Positions 42,719 through 50,946 of a stretch of DNA of 64,000 nucleotides are shown here, in pieces. Positions within the stretch are counted from its first letter, which is position 1, and every line of letters starts with the position of its first letter. The notes beneath the pieces are model-generated. The model did not search any database, was not told the origin of the DNA, and worked only from the letters and a program-made list of their open reading frames with translations. The stretch is taken from positions 1 through 64,000 of the forward strand of contig NZ_JAINRD010000026.1 of the NCBI RefSeq assembly GCF_020400605.1. Direction: 5' to 3'. Both the position numbers and the translations under genes were made by a program. Source of the stretch: Streptomyces aculeolatus (GTDB lineage: Bacteria; Actinomycetota; Actinomycetes; Streptomycetales; Streptomycetaceae).

Positions 42719-43947
42719 CGGCGTACGAACTTCACCGCGTCGGCGTGCGCGCAGCCCGTCCCACTCGCGGTGAGCGAGACCGAGGCGCTCTCGCCCGCCT
42801 GGTAGGACTGCGTGCCCAGCGAGACCCAGCCGGGGCTGCCGGAGCGCTCGTCGAGGGTCCGGGTGGTGACGGCGCCCGCGTTGTCCAGGGCCACCTTCGC
42901 GGCGGGGTCGCCGCCGGTGGCGGAGACGGACTTGCGGATGAACGCCTCGTACGTGCCGGCCGCCCGCAGCCGGGGTCGCCATGTCGCCTCGGCGCCGGCC
43001 GCGCAGCCGTAGGAGACGGGCGAGTCCTTGGTCCAGCCGGTGAGGGCGCTGGGCTGCCAAGTGCCGGTGGTGGAGTAGCCGTAGGCGGCGGCGCCGTCGT
43101 TGTCGACGTAGTAGTCGCGCTGCCAGTAGCGGACGTAGTCGAAGGAGGCGGCCGAGGGGAGCTTGCCGGCGTCGGGCAGCGCGCCGGTGGCGATGCTGGT
43201 GAGCCAGACGGCGGTGTAGTCGTGCATCCACTGGCCGGGGGTGTACGGGGCCGTGTACTTCAGGCTGCCGTCGATGTAGAACTTCGCGCCGCTCTCGGAC
43301 CAGTCGATGCCGTAGGTGTGCCACTGCCTGAGGTCGAGACCGGTGTCGTAGGTTCCGGAGCCGTAGGTGACCGGGCCGTGGACGCCGCTGCCCACCCAGC
43401 CGTGCACGGTGTGGTAGGTCTTCGTGGGGCTCACGGAGTCGGTCTCGAAGCCGTCGATCTCGGTGCGTTGCTCGGGTGGGTAGGTGGTGCTGCCGTCGCC
43501 TGCCTGGAGCCAGAAGGCGGTGTGCCAGCCGGCGCCGTCGTTGATCTTGGCGCGGGTCTCGTAGTAGCCGTAGCGCAGGTGCTTCTTGGAGATGACGCCG
43601 CCGCCGGTGAACTGCTTGCCGGCGTGGTCCTCCTTCTTCAGCGCGATGTGCAGGGCGCCGTCGGACTGGGTGACGTTCTGCGGGCGCTGGGCGCTGTTGG
43701 CCTTCACGTCGGTGCGGAAGTTCCACTTGGCGGTGTCGACGGCCGAGCCGCCGAACTCGTCGCCGAAGACCTGGGTCCAGCCCGCCCCGGGCGGCCCCGC
43801 GGCGGGCGCCCGGGGCGGGGCCGCGGCGGCGGCCGGTGCGGGCGGGGCGGGCGGGGCCGCCGCGGCGGCGGGCAGCGGGGCGACGGCGAGCAGGGGCAGG
43901 GCGGTGGCGGCGGCGAGCGCCGCCGCGAGGGGGGTGGCGCGGGGCAT
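42715..43947 (-). CDS. Secreted GH16 endo-glycanase with golvesin-like domain
   Basis: A 410-residue exported GH16 enzyme. The signal peptide and an Ala/Pro linker fill residues 1-55. The catalytic core has DTAKWNFRTD, GVISKKHLRYGYYETRAKI and the ExDxxE motif TEIDGFETD (near 162-168), the beta-bulge form seen in laminarinases, agarases and carrageenases. WHTYGIDWSESGAKFYIDG is also typical. Residues ~280-410 form a golvesin/Xly-like module of the same type as the GH97 C-terminus, with YYVDNDGAA and HADAVKFVRR. The polysaccharide target is open. GGAAGGA precedes the ATG. Confidence 0.87.
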   Translation of the reverse strand: MPRATPLAAALAAATALPLLAVAPLPAAAAAPPAPPAPAAAAAPPRAPAAGPPGAGWTQVFGDEFGGSAVDTAKWNFRTDVKANSAQRPQNVTQSDGALHIALKKEDHAGKQFTGGGVISKKHLRYGYYETRAKINDGAGWHTAFWLQAGDGSTTYPPEQRTEIDGFETDSVSPTKTYHTVHGWVGSGVHGPVTYGSGTYDTGLDLRQWHTYGIDWSESGAKFYIDGSLKYTAPYTPGQWMHDYTAVWLTSIATGALPDAGKLPSAASFDYVRYWQRDYYVDNDGAAAYGYSTTGTWQPSALTGWTKDSPVSYGCAAGAEATWRPRLRAAGTYEAFIRKSVSATGGDPAAKVALDNAGAVTTRTLDERSGSPGWVSLGTQSYQAGESASVSLTASGTGCAHADAVKFVRR

Positions 43948-43979
43948 GGGACGTCCTTCCGGTCGCGTCGGCGTTGGGG

Positions 43980-46577
43980 CTACTCGGCGAGGTCGAGCGC
44001 GACGACCGCGATGCCGTGGGGCTTCAGCGCCACGGTGAAGCGCGGTGCGTCGGCGGCGGTGAGGCGGCCGGAGACGGCTCGGATGCCGGTGATGGTGCGC
44101 GGCCCGTCCGGGTGCGCCAGCGCCGGGTCCGCGGTCACGGTGGTGGTCAGCGGCCGGGCGCTGCTGTTCAGCACCAGCGCGAAGAGCCGGCCGCCGTCGG
44201 TGGCGAGCGCGCCGAGGGTCTCGGCGTGCGGGGTGTCGGCGGTGAGCAGCCGCGGCGGGATGCGCAGGGTGGCGGGGGTGCCGTGGACACGGCCGGGGGC
44301 GAAGCCGTAGGTGAGCTGGCCGCCGACCTTGGGTGTGAAGTAGCCGCGGGGGAAGCTGATCCGGTCGCCGGTGCGGGTGCGTACCTCTTCCAGCAGGTAG
44401 TCGAGGATCCAGCCGATCTGCCACCAGGCGTGGTGGGGGAAGGAGCCGATGCCGTTGTCGAAGCGCACCCAGTAGTACGAGTGCACGCCCGGCTCCTCGG
44501 CGACGAAGGCGTCCCGGCCGAGGGCGGCGGCGCGGGCCATGTCGCGGAAGAGGGGGTCGCCGGTCAGGCGGTGGATGCGCAGGTAGGTGCCGGCGAAGCT
44601 GGAGAGCAGGATGGGGCCGTTGCCGGGGGCGCTGTCGTTCTGCTCCTTCTGCAGGCCGAGTTGGGTGAGCTGCCACGCCTCGTAGGTGGCGCCGGCCCGG
44701 ATGCGGGGCTCGGTCGACGGGGCGGGGTGGGTGTAGATCCAGGTGGTGTGGAGGCGGGCGACCTCGACGGCGGCGTCGCGGTAGCGGCGCTCGCCGGTGG
44801 CGTCGGCGAGGTCGAGCAGCCCCTGGATGCCCTGGGAGAGGGACAGGTCCATGCGGAAGCCGGAGTCGCCGGTGGAGCCGAGGTAGCGGGCGCGTTCGAC
44901 GGCGTGCGCGACGTACCAGTCGGCGCCGCGCACGGCGCCGTCGAGGTAGCGCCGGTCGCCGAGCGCGTGGTGGGCCACGAGGAGGCCGTACCAGGTGGGG
45001 CGCAGGTCCTCGGTCAGATGGGGGTAGGTGACCGCGTACGGCGGCTCCTTGTCGGTGGCGACGACCCACGAGCCGTCGGGCTTCTGGCCGTCGGCGAGGT
45101 GGTCGGCGGCGAGCCGGATGCGGCCTTCCAGCTCGGCGTCGCCGGGCCGGAAGAGCAGGATGTGCGCGAGGTCGGTGATGACGTAGTACGCGGTGGCCAG
45201 CGGCTCGACGTAGTCGGCGATGTCGGCGTCGGGGTTGCCCTCCTCGACGAAGCGGTCCGACTTGAACAGGTAGTACTGGCCCTTGAGCGCGCCCTGGTAG
45301 CGGCCGGCGGCGGTCTGCTGCTGGGCGAGCTTGAAGTCGCGCACGTACGGCAGCCGCTCGCGCTCCAGCAGTTCGTCGGAGGTGGCGGCGGCCAGGCCCC
45401 ACATGGCGCCGATGTCGGAGTTCTTCATCGCGTCGTTCTCGGCGCCCTGGACGAAGCCGTTGTACTTCTGGGCGCCGATGGCGGTGCCCTCGTACTCGTC
45501 GGTGAGCCACTGGGAGAGCACGGGGTCGGCGATGTAGGTGGCCTGGATGCGGGCGAGGCGCTCGGTCAGGGCGTGCTTGTTGGCGGCGAGTTCGAGGTAG
45601 CGGCCGAAGCCGTAGACGTCGGTGGCGGCGTGCCGCAGCGCCTCGAACCAGTCGGTGTCGGTGAGGGTGAAGCGGAAGTCGAGGACCCGCTCGTCGCCGG
45701 CGGTGCAGCGGGAGTCGGCGCGGCCGAGGATGGGCCGGGCGAGGTGCGGGGTGAGCCGGCCGGCGCGGTCGCGGGTGGACAGGGCCAGGCGTACGTCGCG
45801 GTGGGTGACGCGGTCGGCCGCGTACGGGTCGCGGGCCATGCCGGGTTCGGCGACGGCGGCGAGGGTGAGCCCTTCCGTGGTGCTGACGACCGGGGCGAGG
45901 GTGGTGGCGAGGTCGTCGTAGAAGAGGTGCGGCACGGCGGGCAGGCCGTGGCCGTACTCGGCGGCCATGCGCAGGTCGGGGTTGGTCTCGTGGCCGTACC
46001 AGCCGCCGGGGACGCAGCCGAAGGCGAGGTCCTGCTCGGGCAGGGCGCACAGCGTGGGGGTGCGCAGGCTGACCCAGCCGTCCCGGGCGGCGGTCCAGGT
46101 GAGGGTGACGCGTACGTCGTGGGGGTGGCGGCCGTCGATGCGCCAGCGGGCTTCGAGGGTGCCGAGGGGGTGGGTGTGGCGGAAGACGACTGCCTTGTTC
46201 CGGGAGGTGCCCTCGGCGGCGGCTTCGGCGGGGAGGAAGGTGTGGTGGGTGCCGGCCTCCTCGCGGCGGACCTGCTCGGCGTCGGGCGGCTCCGCGCCGT
46301 CGTGGTGGGTGAGGCCGTACTCGCCGAGGGCGCCCGGGAGTTCGCGCCAGCCGCGGCGGGTGCGGACGCGGACCCGGACGGCGCCCCAGCCGGCGTCGGT
46401 GCGGCCCCAGGTGAGGCGGACGCGGTCGCCGTCCAGGTGCAGGGTGTCCGGGCCGGCGGCGCGGTCTCCGGCGGTGCCGTCGGCGGGGGACGCGGCGGCG
46501 GCAACCGCGCCTGCCTGGGCCGACGTTGCCACGGCGGTGACCCCCGCGGCCTTCACGAAGCTCCGGCGGCTGGGCAT
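43980..46577 (-). CDS. TAT-exported 865-aa putative glycan-active enzyme, family not recognised
   Basis: First gene of the secreted set. The TAT signal is SRRSFVKAAGVTAVATSAQAGA. A beta-rich N-terminal domain (about 40-290) precedes a helical region (about 310-760) with repeated motifs such as DLSLSQGIQGLLDLADATGERRYRDAAVEVARL, DRRYLDGAVRGADWYVAHA and HHAWWQIGWILDYLLEEV, as expected for an (alpha/alpha)6 barrel. A C-terminal beta-sandwich closes it. Conserved-looking polar clusters include GAQKYNGFVQGAENDAMKNSDIG and TGDSGFRMDL. I cannot assign a CAZy family; a hydrolase or lyase acting with the GH16 and GH97 neighbours is inferred. ATG at 46577 has GGGAG upstream. Confidence 0.7.
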   Translation of the reverse strand: MPSRRSFVKAAGVTAVATSAQAGAVAAAASPADGTAGDRAAGPDTLHLDGDRVRLTWGRTDAGWGAVRVRVRTRRGWRELPGALGEYGLTHHDGAEPPDAEQVRREEAGTHHTFLPAEAAAEGTSRNKAVVFRHTHPLGTLEARWRIDGRHPHDVRVTLTWTAARDGWVSLRTPTLCALPEQDLAFGCVPGGWYGHETNPDLRMAAEYGHGLPAVPHLFYDDLATTLAPVVSTTEGLTLAAVAEPGMARDPYAADRVTHRDVRLALSTRDRAGRLTPHLARPILGRADSRCTAGDERVLDFRFTLTDTDWFEALRHAATDVYGFGRYLELAANKHALTERLARIQATYIADPVLSQWLTDEYEGTAIGAQKYNGFVQGAENDAMKNSDIGAMWGLAAATSDELLERERLPYVRDFKLAQQQTAAGRYQGALKGQYYLFKSDRFVEEGNPDADIADYVEPLATAYYVITDLAHILLFRPGDAELEGRIRLAADHLADGQKPDGSWVVATDKEPPYAVTYPHLTEDLRPTWYGLLVAHHALGDRRYLDGAVRGADWYVAHAVERARYLGSTGDSGFRMDLSLSQGIQGLLDLADATGERRYRDAAVEVARLHTTWIYTHPAPSTEPRIRAGATYEAWQLTQLGLQKEQNDSAPGNGPILLSSFAGTYLRIHRLTGDPLFRDMARAAALGRDAFVAEEPGVHSYYWVRFDNGIGSFPHHAWWQIGWILDYLLEEVRTRTGDRISFPRGYFTPKVGGQLTYGFAPGRVHGTPATLRIPPRLLTADTPHAETLGALATDGGRLFALVLNSSARPLTTTVTADPALAHPDGPRTITGIRAVSGRLTAADAPRFTVALKPHGIAVVALDLAE

Positions 46578-46594
46578 CGATGACACGCTCCCAC

Positions 46595-46772
46595 ATTGCA
46601 ACTGACATCCGTAATGCAGGAAGAGTGTCCACATGCTGCACGGTCGTCAACCCCCGCCGCACGAGAAAACCGGGCGTCATCTCCGCTCCCGATCCGTGCC
46701 GTTGCTGCAGAAGCACGGCCACAAGGGTTGACGCCGTCGCAATATGTGGGCAACGATCCCGCATGTTGCAAA
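46595..46772. promoter_or_regulatory. Divergent IclR-type operator region
   Basis: ATTGCAAC (46595-46602), near the start of the 865-aa enzyme gene, is matched in opposite orientation by GTTGCAAA (46765-46772), near the IclR gene start. Each sits 18-22 bp from the gene it precedes. A second inverted pair, GCAATATG (46739) with CATGTTGC (46762), overlaps the IclR-side copy. Further TGCA-containing words occur between them. The symmetric placement suggests that the IclR protein controls both promoters. Confidence 0.45.
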
Positions 46773-46793
46773 TAAGATTCACTGGAGTCGCGG

Positions 46794-47690
46794 ATGGCAT
46801 CGGATCAGGGCAACAACCAGAGCGTGGAGCGTGCGGTGGCCGTGCTCGCGGTCTTCCAGAACGGCCACCCGGAGCTGCGGGTCTCGGACGTCGTACGCAT
46901 CACCGGCCTCGGCACCTCGACCACCTCCCGGCTGCTGGCCACGCTGGAGTCCCTCGACTACGTCGAACGTGACTCCGTCAGCGGGCTGTACCGCCTCGGC
47001 ACCGCCCCCATCACCCTCGGCGGCGTCGCCGTCAACCACCACCCCGTCCACCGCGAGGCGCGCCAGCTCGCCCAGGAGCTCGCCGCCCGCCTCGGCCTCG
47101 GCGCCAACGTCGCCATCCGGCACGGCGCCGCGCTGTTCTACCTGCTCAACTTCGAGGGCAGACTGGCCCCGAGGTCCACCGTGCTCACCGGCCAGCGCAA
47201 GCCGCTGCACGCCACCGGGCTCGGCAAGTGCCTGCTGCTGGGCCTGGCTCCGCAGCGCCGCCGCGACCTGCTGCCCGAGGCCGGACTGACGGCCTTCACC
47301 CAGGCCACCCTCACCTCGCACGCCGCGCTCGACGCCGAGTTGGAGGCCGTCGCCCGCCGCGGCTACGCCACCGAGGTCGAGGAGTTGGCGCACGGCCGCT
47401 CGTGCGTGGCCGCGCCGGTCCGGGACCGCTCCGGCCACATCGTCGCCGCCATCTCCATCTCCGGGCCGCTGTCCACCGTCGCGCTCGACCGGCGCGAGGA
47501 GGAGTTGTCCCGCGCCGCCGTCGAGGCCGCCGACTCGGTGAGCGTCGGCCTCGGCTACGTCGGCCCGCGCGCCGCACCGCCCGCCCAGACCGGCCACGCA
47601 GACGGGAACGGGAACGGCCCGGGAGAGGCGGACGGCCGGGGCCGGGGCCGGCAGGGCCACCCGCGCGCACCCGAGGGGAGCCGGCCGTGA
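46794..47690 (+). CDS. IclR-family transcriptional regulator
   Basis: A 298-residue IclR protein. The winged helix (NQSVERAVAVLAVFQNGHPELRVSDVVRITGLGTSTTSRLLATLESLDYVERD, about 8-60) is followed by the effector domain with RGYATEVEELAHGRSCVAAPVRD (near 185-207) and AAISISGPLS. A ~45-residue Gly/Arg/Pro-rich tail is unusual and overlaps nothing. It is divergent from the secreted glycosidase genes and its TGA overlaps the permease GTG, so it is cotranscribed with the sugar importer it probably regulates. Confidence 0.9.
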   Translation: MASDQGNNQSVERAVAVLAVFQNGHPELRVSDVVRITGLGTSTTSRLLATLESLDYVERDSVSGLYRLGTAPITLGGVAVNHHPVHREARQLAQELAARLGLGANVAIRHGAALFYLLNFEGRLAPRSTVLTGQRKPLHATGLGKCLLLGLAPQRRRDLLPEAGLTAFTQATLTSHAALDAELEAVARRGYATEVEELAHGRSCVAAPVRDRSGHIVAAISISGPLSTVALDRREEELSRAAVEAADSVSVGLGYVGPRAAPPAQTGHADGNGNGPGEADGRGRGRQGHPRAPEGSRP

Positions 47691-48640
47691 CGCCCCCGTC
47701 CGCCTCCCCGAAGCAGGCGGCCCCGGTGCCGGCCCCCGCCCGCAGGGCGTCGAAGCACGAGGGGCAGCGGCTGTCGAACGGCGCCTTCGCCTTCCTCCTC
47801 ACCGTGCCGGGCCTGGCGCTCTTCGCGGCGATCGTGTTCTACCCGCTCGTCGCCTCCCTCGTCACCGGCTTCTTCGACCAGGATCTGCGGCTGCCGGGGC
47901 GTACGTTCGTCGGCCTGGACAACTACGCCGACGTGCTCGACCGCGACTTCTGGCCGGTGCTGGAGAACACGCTCGTGTTCACCGTCGGGGCCACCGCGGC
48001 GCCGTTCGCCGTCGGCTTCGCGCTCGCGCTGGCGCTGAACACCGGGCTCAAGGGCAGCGGGTTCCTGCGCGGCCTGTTCCTCTTCCCCTGGGTGATCCCC
48101 GGGGTCGTGGTGTCCTTCCTCTGGATGTGGATCTTCAATGCGAACTACGGGGTCCTCAACGGGGCGTTGCTGGAGCTGGGCTTCATCGACGAGAGCGTCT
48201 CGTGGCTCGGCGAGCCGACGACGGCGATGGTCGCGGTGATCGTCACCAAGACCTGGGCGAGCTTCCCGTGGATGATGGTCATGATGCTGGCCGGTCTGCA
48301 GACCGTGCCGCGCGAACTGCACGAGGCCGCGGCCGTGGACGGGGCGGGGGCCGTGCGCCGGTTCCGCGCCGTCACCTGGCCGGGGGTGCGGGGCGTCGCG
48401 GCGATCGTGATCCTGCTGGAGTTCATCTGGAACTTCCAGCACTTCGACACCATCTACGTCCTCACCGGCGGCGGCCCCGCCGGTGCCACGGAGACCTTCG
48501 CGGTCGCCGTCTACCAGGACGCCTTCAAGGGCTTCGACCTCGGCCACGCGGCCGCGCTCGGCGGGTTGTGGATGCTGCTGCTCCTGGTGCTCGTCGGCGT
48601 GTACCTCAGGGCCTCCGAGCGGGAGGACAAGCACTCGTGA
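47687..48640 (+). CDS. CUT1 sugar ABC transporter permease (MalF-like)
   Basis: A 317-residue permease with six membrane helices. The EAA loop ELHEAAAVDGAGAVRRFRAVTWPGVRGV is near residues 205-232. FVGLDNYADVLDRDFW and VLTGGGPAGATETFAVAVY are MalF/UgpA-type signatures. The GTG start overlaps the IclR stop (GTGA) and has GAGGGGAG upstream; the stop overlaps the next permease start. No ATPase gene follows, so a shared ATPase such as MsiK is expected to energise it. Confidence 0.9.
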   Translation: MTPPSASPKQAAPVPAPARRASKHEGQRLSNGAFAFLLTVPGLALFAAIVFYPLVASLVTGFFDQDLRLPGRTFVGLDNYADVLDRDFWPVLENTLVFTVGATAAPFAVGFALALALNTGLKGSGFLRGLFLFPWVIPGVVVSFLWMWIFNANYGVLNGALLELGFIDESVSWLGEPTTAMVAVIVTKTWASFPWMMVMMLAGLQTVPRELHEAAAVDGAGAVRRFRAVTWPGVRGVAAIVILLEFIWNFQHFDTIYVLTGGGPAGATETFAVAVYQDAFKGFDLGHAAALGGLWMLLLLVLVGVYLRASEREDKHS

Positions 48641-49572
48641 CCACCGCCCAGGCCACCGCCGCCGGCGGCGCCTCCCCCGAGGCCGCGCCCGCCGGCGCCG
48701 GCCGGGCGGCCGGGCGCCGCCCGGCCGCCCGGCCGCGCCGCCGCCCCGACCAGGTCCGCTCGTCCGTCGCCGCGTGGGCCGCGGTCGGCGTCATCGGGCT
48801 CTTCGGCCTGCTGCCGATGTACTGGATGCTGGTCACCGCGCTCAGCCCGCCGGGGCAGGCGTTCCGCTTCCCGCCGCGGTTCTTCCCGACCGAGATCACG
48901 TTCGCGCACTTCCGGGCCTTCACGGAGAACGACAAGCTCTTCGACTACATGGTCAACAGCGTGATCGTCGCCGGCCTCACCGCGCTGCTGAGCGTCGTGG
49001 TCTCGACGTACATGGGCTACTCGTTCTCCAAGTTCCGCTACCGCGGCCGCAGGTCGCTGATGAACTTCGTGCTCGCCTCGCAGATGTTCCCGCAGGCGCT
49101 GCTGCTGATCACGCTGTACGCGGTGTTCCGCCAGTTCGACCTGCTCGGCACGTACACGGCGCTGATCCTGTCCTTCACCACGTTCACGATGCCGCTGTGC
49201 GTGTGGATGCTGAAGGGCATCTTCGACACGGTCCCGGACGCGCTGCTGGAGGCCGCCGCCATCGACGGGGCGTCCCGGTGGCGCACCCTGCACAGCATCG
49301 TCGCGCCGCTGGCGGCGCCCGGGATGATCGCGGCCGGGCTGTTCGCGTTCGTCCGCGGCTGGAACGACTTCATCTTCGCGCTGACGCTCTCCGGCGACGA
49401 CACGATGACGCTGCCGCCGGGCCTGGTGAACACGTACCTCGGCGAGTTCCAGACGGCCTGGCCGGCGCTGATGGCGGCGTCGCTGATCGTCTCGGTGCCG
49501 GTGGTCGCCGCGTTCATGTTCCTGCAGCGGTACCTCGTCGGAGGGCTGACCGCCGGAGCCGTCAAGAGCTGA
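48637..49572 (+). CDS. CUT1 sugar ABC transporter permease (MalG-like)
   Basis: A 311-residue permease. A ~45-residue Ala/Arg/Pro-rich cytoplasmic N-terminus precedes six membrane helices, and the EAA loop is DALLEAAAIDGASRWRTLHSIVAPLAAPG (about 203-231). RGWNDFIFALTL marks the MalG-type C-terminal half. GTGA overlap with the upstream permease and a GGGAGGAC site show coupled translation. Confidence 0.9.
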   Translation: MTTAQATAAGGASPEAAPAGAGRAAGRRPAARPRRRPDQVRSSVAAWAAVGVIGLFGLLPMYWMLVTALSPPGQAFRFPPRFFPTEITFAHFRAFTENDKLFDYMVNSVIVAGLTALLSVVVSTYMGYSFSKFRYRGRRSLMNFVLASQMFPQALLLITLYAVFRQFDLLGTYTALILSFTTFTMPLCVWMLKGIFDTVPDALLEAAAIDGASRWRTLHSIVAPLAAPGMIAAGLFAFVRGWNDFIFALTLSGDDTMTLPPGLVNTYLGEFQTAWPALMAASLIVSVPVVAAFMFLQRYLVGGLTAGAVKS

Positions 49573-49632
49573 CCGGCGCCGCCGCGCCCGGTCCCGTACC
49601 CCGCCACGCTTCCCAACCTCCAAGGAGTCGGC

Positions 49633-50946
49633 ATGTCCCGCCACGCACTACCCCGTCACGCACTGCCACGCCGCGACACCCTCAGGCTGCTGGGCCTGGG
49701 CACCCTGGGGCTCGCCGTCCCCGGCGCCCTGGCCGCCTGCGCCCCCTCCGGGGGCGGCTCGGGCGACGGCGGCGACGCCGACGCGAAAAAGTTCGGCTTC
49801 ACCTCCTGGGCGCTGAACGAGGAGGCGAGCAAGCCGGTCGTGGAGGGGATCATCTCGGACTGGGAGAAGGCCGGGAAGGTGGAGGTGTCCACGACGGAGT
49901 ATCCGTACAACGAGTATCTGAAGCAGCTGACGCTGAAGCTGAGCGGCGGGGAGATCAGCGGCGCGGTGCAGTTGGACATCGCGTGGCTGGCGGCGGTGGC
50001 GCAGATGGGTTCGCTGCTGGACCTGGGGGACGCGGCGGCCGGGGCGGGCTACACGGACGTGGCGCTGGCGAGCGGGCAGTACGAGGGGGTGCAGTACGGG
50101 CTGCCGTGGACGACGGGCTCCATCGGGCTGATCGGCAACCAGCGGCTGCTGGACGAGGCGGGGATACGCCGGCTGCCGGGCACGGTCGCGGAGTTCGAGG
50201 ACGCGCTGCGGGCGCTGAAGGACCTGGGCGGCGGTGTGACGCCGTACGCGGCGGCGACGAAGGTGGAGCAGCTGAAGGACATCTTCCCGTGGATGCAGAC
50301 CTTCGGCTGCCCGATAATCGAGGACGGCGAGGTGGCGATCGGCGACGACGCGTCGGTGGACGCGGTGGAGTGGTTCAAGAAGCTCTACGACGAGAAGCTG
50401 ATCGCCAAGGCGGTGGACAGGTTCGACGCCCGCGCCCTGTTCGCGCAGGGGAAGGTGGGCTTCTACGACGACGCGCTGGTCGGCAAGGGCGCGACGCTGG
50501 CGGAGGCGTCGGACGAGTCGCTGGCGGAGGCGATGGTGGCGGTGCCGCGCCCGGTGCTGAAGAAGGGCGACGACCCGCAGGCGCTGCTGTGGGGGCATGT
50601 CATCGTGGTGACGAAGGGCGAGGGGTCGTCGGCGGCGACGGACTTCGCCGTGCACACCACCTCCGACCGGGCCACGGTCGTCGACTACTTCGGGAAGCTG
50701 GCGCTGCCGCCGACGACGTCGGAGGGGCTCGCGGCCCCGGAGGTGGCGTCGGACGAGTTCACCACCGAGTGGACGGAGAAGATCACCGCGACGGCGACGC
50801 CCGGGCCGTTCTGGACGTACGCGAACAACGCGCAGATCGAGGAGGCGGTGGCCAAGCAGGTGCAGGCGGTGCTGGTCGGCGACTCCTCGGCGAAGGACGC
50901 GATGAGGACGGCCGGTGACGACGTCGCCCGCCTGATCGAGGAGTGA
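49633..50946 (+). CDS. CUT1 sugar ABC transporter substrate-binding lipoprotein
   Basis: A 437-residue extracellular solute-binding protein. The signal has RRDTLRLLGLGTLGLAVPGALAAC; the lipobox Cys lies near residue 36, and the preceding twin Arg suggests TAT export. The mature protein has the MalE-like pattern, with LDIAWLAAVAQMGSLLDL, YGLPWTTGSIGLIGNQ (near 150-166) and ALWGHVIVV-type C-lobe elements. The ligand is probably an oligosaccharide released by the adjacent secreted enzymes. AAGGAGT precedes the ATG; the stop overlaps the GH31 start. Confidence 0.9.
   Translation: MSRHALPRHALPRRDTLRLLGLGTLGLAVPGALAACAPSGGGSGDGGDADAKKFGFTSWALNEEASKPVVEGIISDWEKAGKVEVSTTEYPYNEYLKQLTLKLSGGEISGAVQLDIAWLAAVAQMGSLLDLGDAAAGAGYTDVALASGQYEGVQYGLPWTTGSIGLIGNQRLLDEAGIRRLPGTVAEFEDALRALKDLGGGVTPYAAATKVEQLKDIFPWMQTFGCPIIEDGEVAIGDDASVDAVEWFKKLYDEKLIAKAVDRFDARALFAQGKVGFYDDALVGKGATLAEASDESLAEAMVAVPRPVLKKGDDPQALLWGHVIVVTKGEGSSAATDFAVHTTSDRATVVDYFGKLALPPTTSEGLAAPEVASDEFTTEWTEKITATATPGPFWTYANNAQIEEAVAKQVQAVLVGDSSAKDAMRTAGDDVARLIEE

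Noticed and set aside
46794..47690. The two IclR genes as a recent duplication
   Set aside because: They share only family-level similarity in the HTH and effector domain; tails and flanking sequence differ.
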